A stretch of DNA of 64,000 bases from JANXXV01 sp040002435 (GTDB lineage Bacteria; Acidobacteriota; Terriglobia; Bryobacterales; Bryobacteraceae): assembly GCA_040002435.1 (NCBI GenBank), contig JBDUEM010000001.1, positions 1 to 64,000 of the forward strand. Reading direction: 5' to 3'. Both the position numbers and the translations under genes were made by a program. The stretch's first letter is position 1, and every line of letters starts with the position of its first letter. A model generated the notes under the pieces. That model searched no databases, was not told where the DNA came from, and saw only the letters and a list, made by a program, of their open reading frames with translations. This document shows, piece after piece, positions 63,040 through 64,000 of this stretch.

Positions 63040-64000
63040 TTATTTCTCCCGCAAGCAGAACCCAACGCCCAGCCGGTTCCGATGCTCGTAGCAATGGCTG
63101 TCGACCAGCGCGCGATCCGTTGCCTGCAATTCGATGGTGTAGCCACACGGAGTCATTCCTGTGGTGTCGAGCGTGAATGTACCGCTCGTACCCGTGGTAT
63201 TTGATCCGTCGTAGACTACCTGGTTCGGCGCCGCGTTGGAGTTGGACAACACGACGACGTTTTCGGGCTGGAGCACCCCGCCCACCGTAATGGGAACCAG
63301 CGAGAGAGTCACTTCGTTGAAGAAGTTATCACTCACCGAATAGGTTCCAGTGATTGTGTCCCCTACTTTTACATCCCCGCAGTCGACGATGGAAGTTAGG
63401 CCGAGGCTGACCTGAGGCCGATGTTCCAAAGTAACGCCTTCGAAGTGCGGATACCCGTTGTAAATGTGGATATTCTTGCTTTGGGTAACCATGGGAACGT
63501 AATCAATGCCATTCCAGACCCAGCCGCGAACTTCGACGAGGTAGTCTCCCTCAGCAAGGCCACCGGCCTCAAAGGCGGCCAGCGTCCGCGGATTCACGGC
63601 TTGCAGGTTCGACTCCATGTATCTGTAGTACTCCGTGCCGGCCACTCCACCAATCACGGGACCTGGAGCGGGCAGCACAGTCTGATTGAAAATCACAGGC
63701 GGAAATAAGGCGTCGGGCGGGAACAGTGCAATCCCGAATGGGTTGGTGAGCTGGAACGGCGAACTGGAAACGTCCGTTCGAGTGACCCAAACCTGGTAGA
63801 TGATGGGCTTGCTAAACGGCAGCAAGAGGCCGGTAACGTGATTGAACACGTCGATCTTCGGCGTGAAATCACCGTCCACGATAATCTCTCCGCCGAGCGG
63901 GCTGTCGTTACCAACGCAATCGCCGGCGACACCGGTTGGATTGGCGAGCCCGGTTGTGTTGCTGATGCCATTGACGGTCACGCTGCCCAGACGCATGAGG
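63040..64000 (-). CDS. Large extracellular-type beta-domain protein (C-terminal part; upstream end beyond window)
   Basis: At least 318 residues are readable; the first Met (63996) is followed by no signal peptide, so the gene probably continues past 64000. The sequence is rich in Ig-like beta structure: GGEIIVDGDFTPKIDVFN, YRYMESNLQAVNPRTLAAFEAG, GDTITGTYSVSDNFFNEVTL and GTFTLDTTGMTPCGYTIELQA. It ends with Cys residues that may form disulfides. Probably secreted or surface-attached. Its relation to the CHAT locus is only positional. Confidence 0.6.
   Translation of the reverse strand, partial: LMRLGSVTVNGISNTTGLANPTGVAGDCVGNDSPLGGEIIVDGDFTPKIDVFNHVTGLLLPFSKPIIYQVWVTRTDVSSSPFQLTNPFGIALFPPDALFPPVIFNQTVLPAPGPVIGGVAGTEYYRYMESNLQAVNPRTLAAFEAGGLAEGDYLVEVRGWVWNGIDYVPMVTQSKNIHIYNGYPHFEGVTLEHRPQVSLGLTSIVDCGDVKVGDTITGTYSVSDNFFNEVTLSLVPITVGGVLQPENVVVLSNSNAAPNQVVYDGSNTTGTSGTFTLDTTGMTPCGYTIELQATDRALVDSHCYEHRNRLGVGFCLREK

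Overview
The window looks like Acidobacteriota chromosome, most likely Bryobacterales / Candidatus Solibacter-like. This is inferred from gene content: two Oar-type TonB-dependent receptors of about 1,085 residues with an N-terminal carboxypeptidase-regulatory domain, two DUF1501 + DUF1549/DUF1553 pairs with Planctomycete-type cytochrome c, abundant TPR proteins, many enolase-superfamily, creatininase and amidohydrolase genes, and high GC. No rRNA, tRNA, CRISPR array, insertion sequence or prophage was recognised.

Layout. 1-13.8 kb (minus strand): the N-terminal half of a GH31 protein resembling alpha-1,4-glucan lyase, a single-haem cytochrome-like protein, a DUF3179 membrane protein interrupted by an in-frame UGA exactly where the family has a Cys, a TonB receptor, DUF427, and a DUF1501 - PSD1 - PPC-domain operon. 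13.9-29.1 kb: a catabolic supercluster in three blocks. A plus-strand operon holds a TIM-barrel protein, creatininase, MBL hydrolase, Gfo/Idh dehydrogenase, aspartoacylase-like and threonine-synthase-like genes. A minus-strand operon holds aspartoacylase-like, enolase-superfamily, RraA, two EamA half-transporters and SDR genes. A third block holds IclR, an S9 peptidase, a second creatininase and a second enolase-superfamily gene. IclR is divergent from the minus operon and is its obvious candidate regulator.

29.1-34.0 kb: a second DUF1501/PSD1 pair. 34.0-34.7 kb: a DUF433/DUF5615 toxin-antitoxin-like pair. 34.8-38.3 kb: MFS transporter, amidohydrolase and GH39-like glycosidase. 38.3-43.1 kb: heptahaem cytochrome, phytanoyl-CoA dioxygenase-like gene, small metalloprotease, an SDR gene broken by an amber codon, and a TPR protein. 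43.3-47.5 kb: second TonB receptor plus TPR protein. 47.5-51.9 kb: SelA-like PLP enzyme, phosphotriesterase-like hydrolase, Gfo/Idh dehydrogenase and deacetylase-type amidohydrolase.

52-55 kb is an accessory patch: an amidohydrolase, a decaying VapBC module and an intact HicAB module in AT-richer DNA with two palindromes. 55.4-57.4 kb: enolase-superfamily and acetamidase genes, divergent. 57.4-64 kb: an ECF sigma / anti-sigma pair divergent, across a 14-bp perfect palindrome, from a hypothetical gene and a TPR-CHAT (caspase-like) lipoprotein, followed by three convergent genes (a Cys-rich small protein, DUF1360 and a secreted repeat-type protein cut by the window end).

The items most worth a second look are the possible DUF3179 selenoprotein, the glucan-lyase-like GH31 gene and the sigma-factor-linked CHAT lipoprotein locus.
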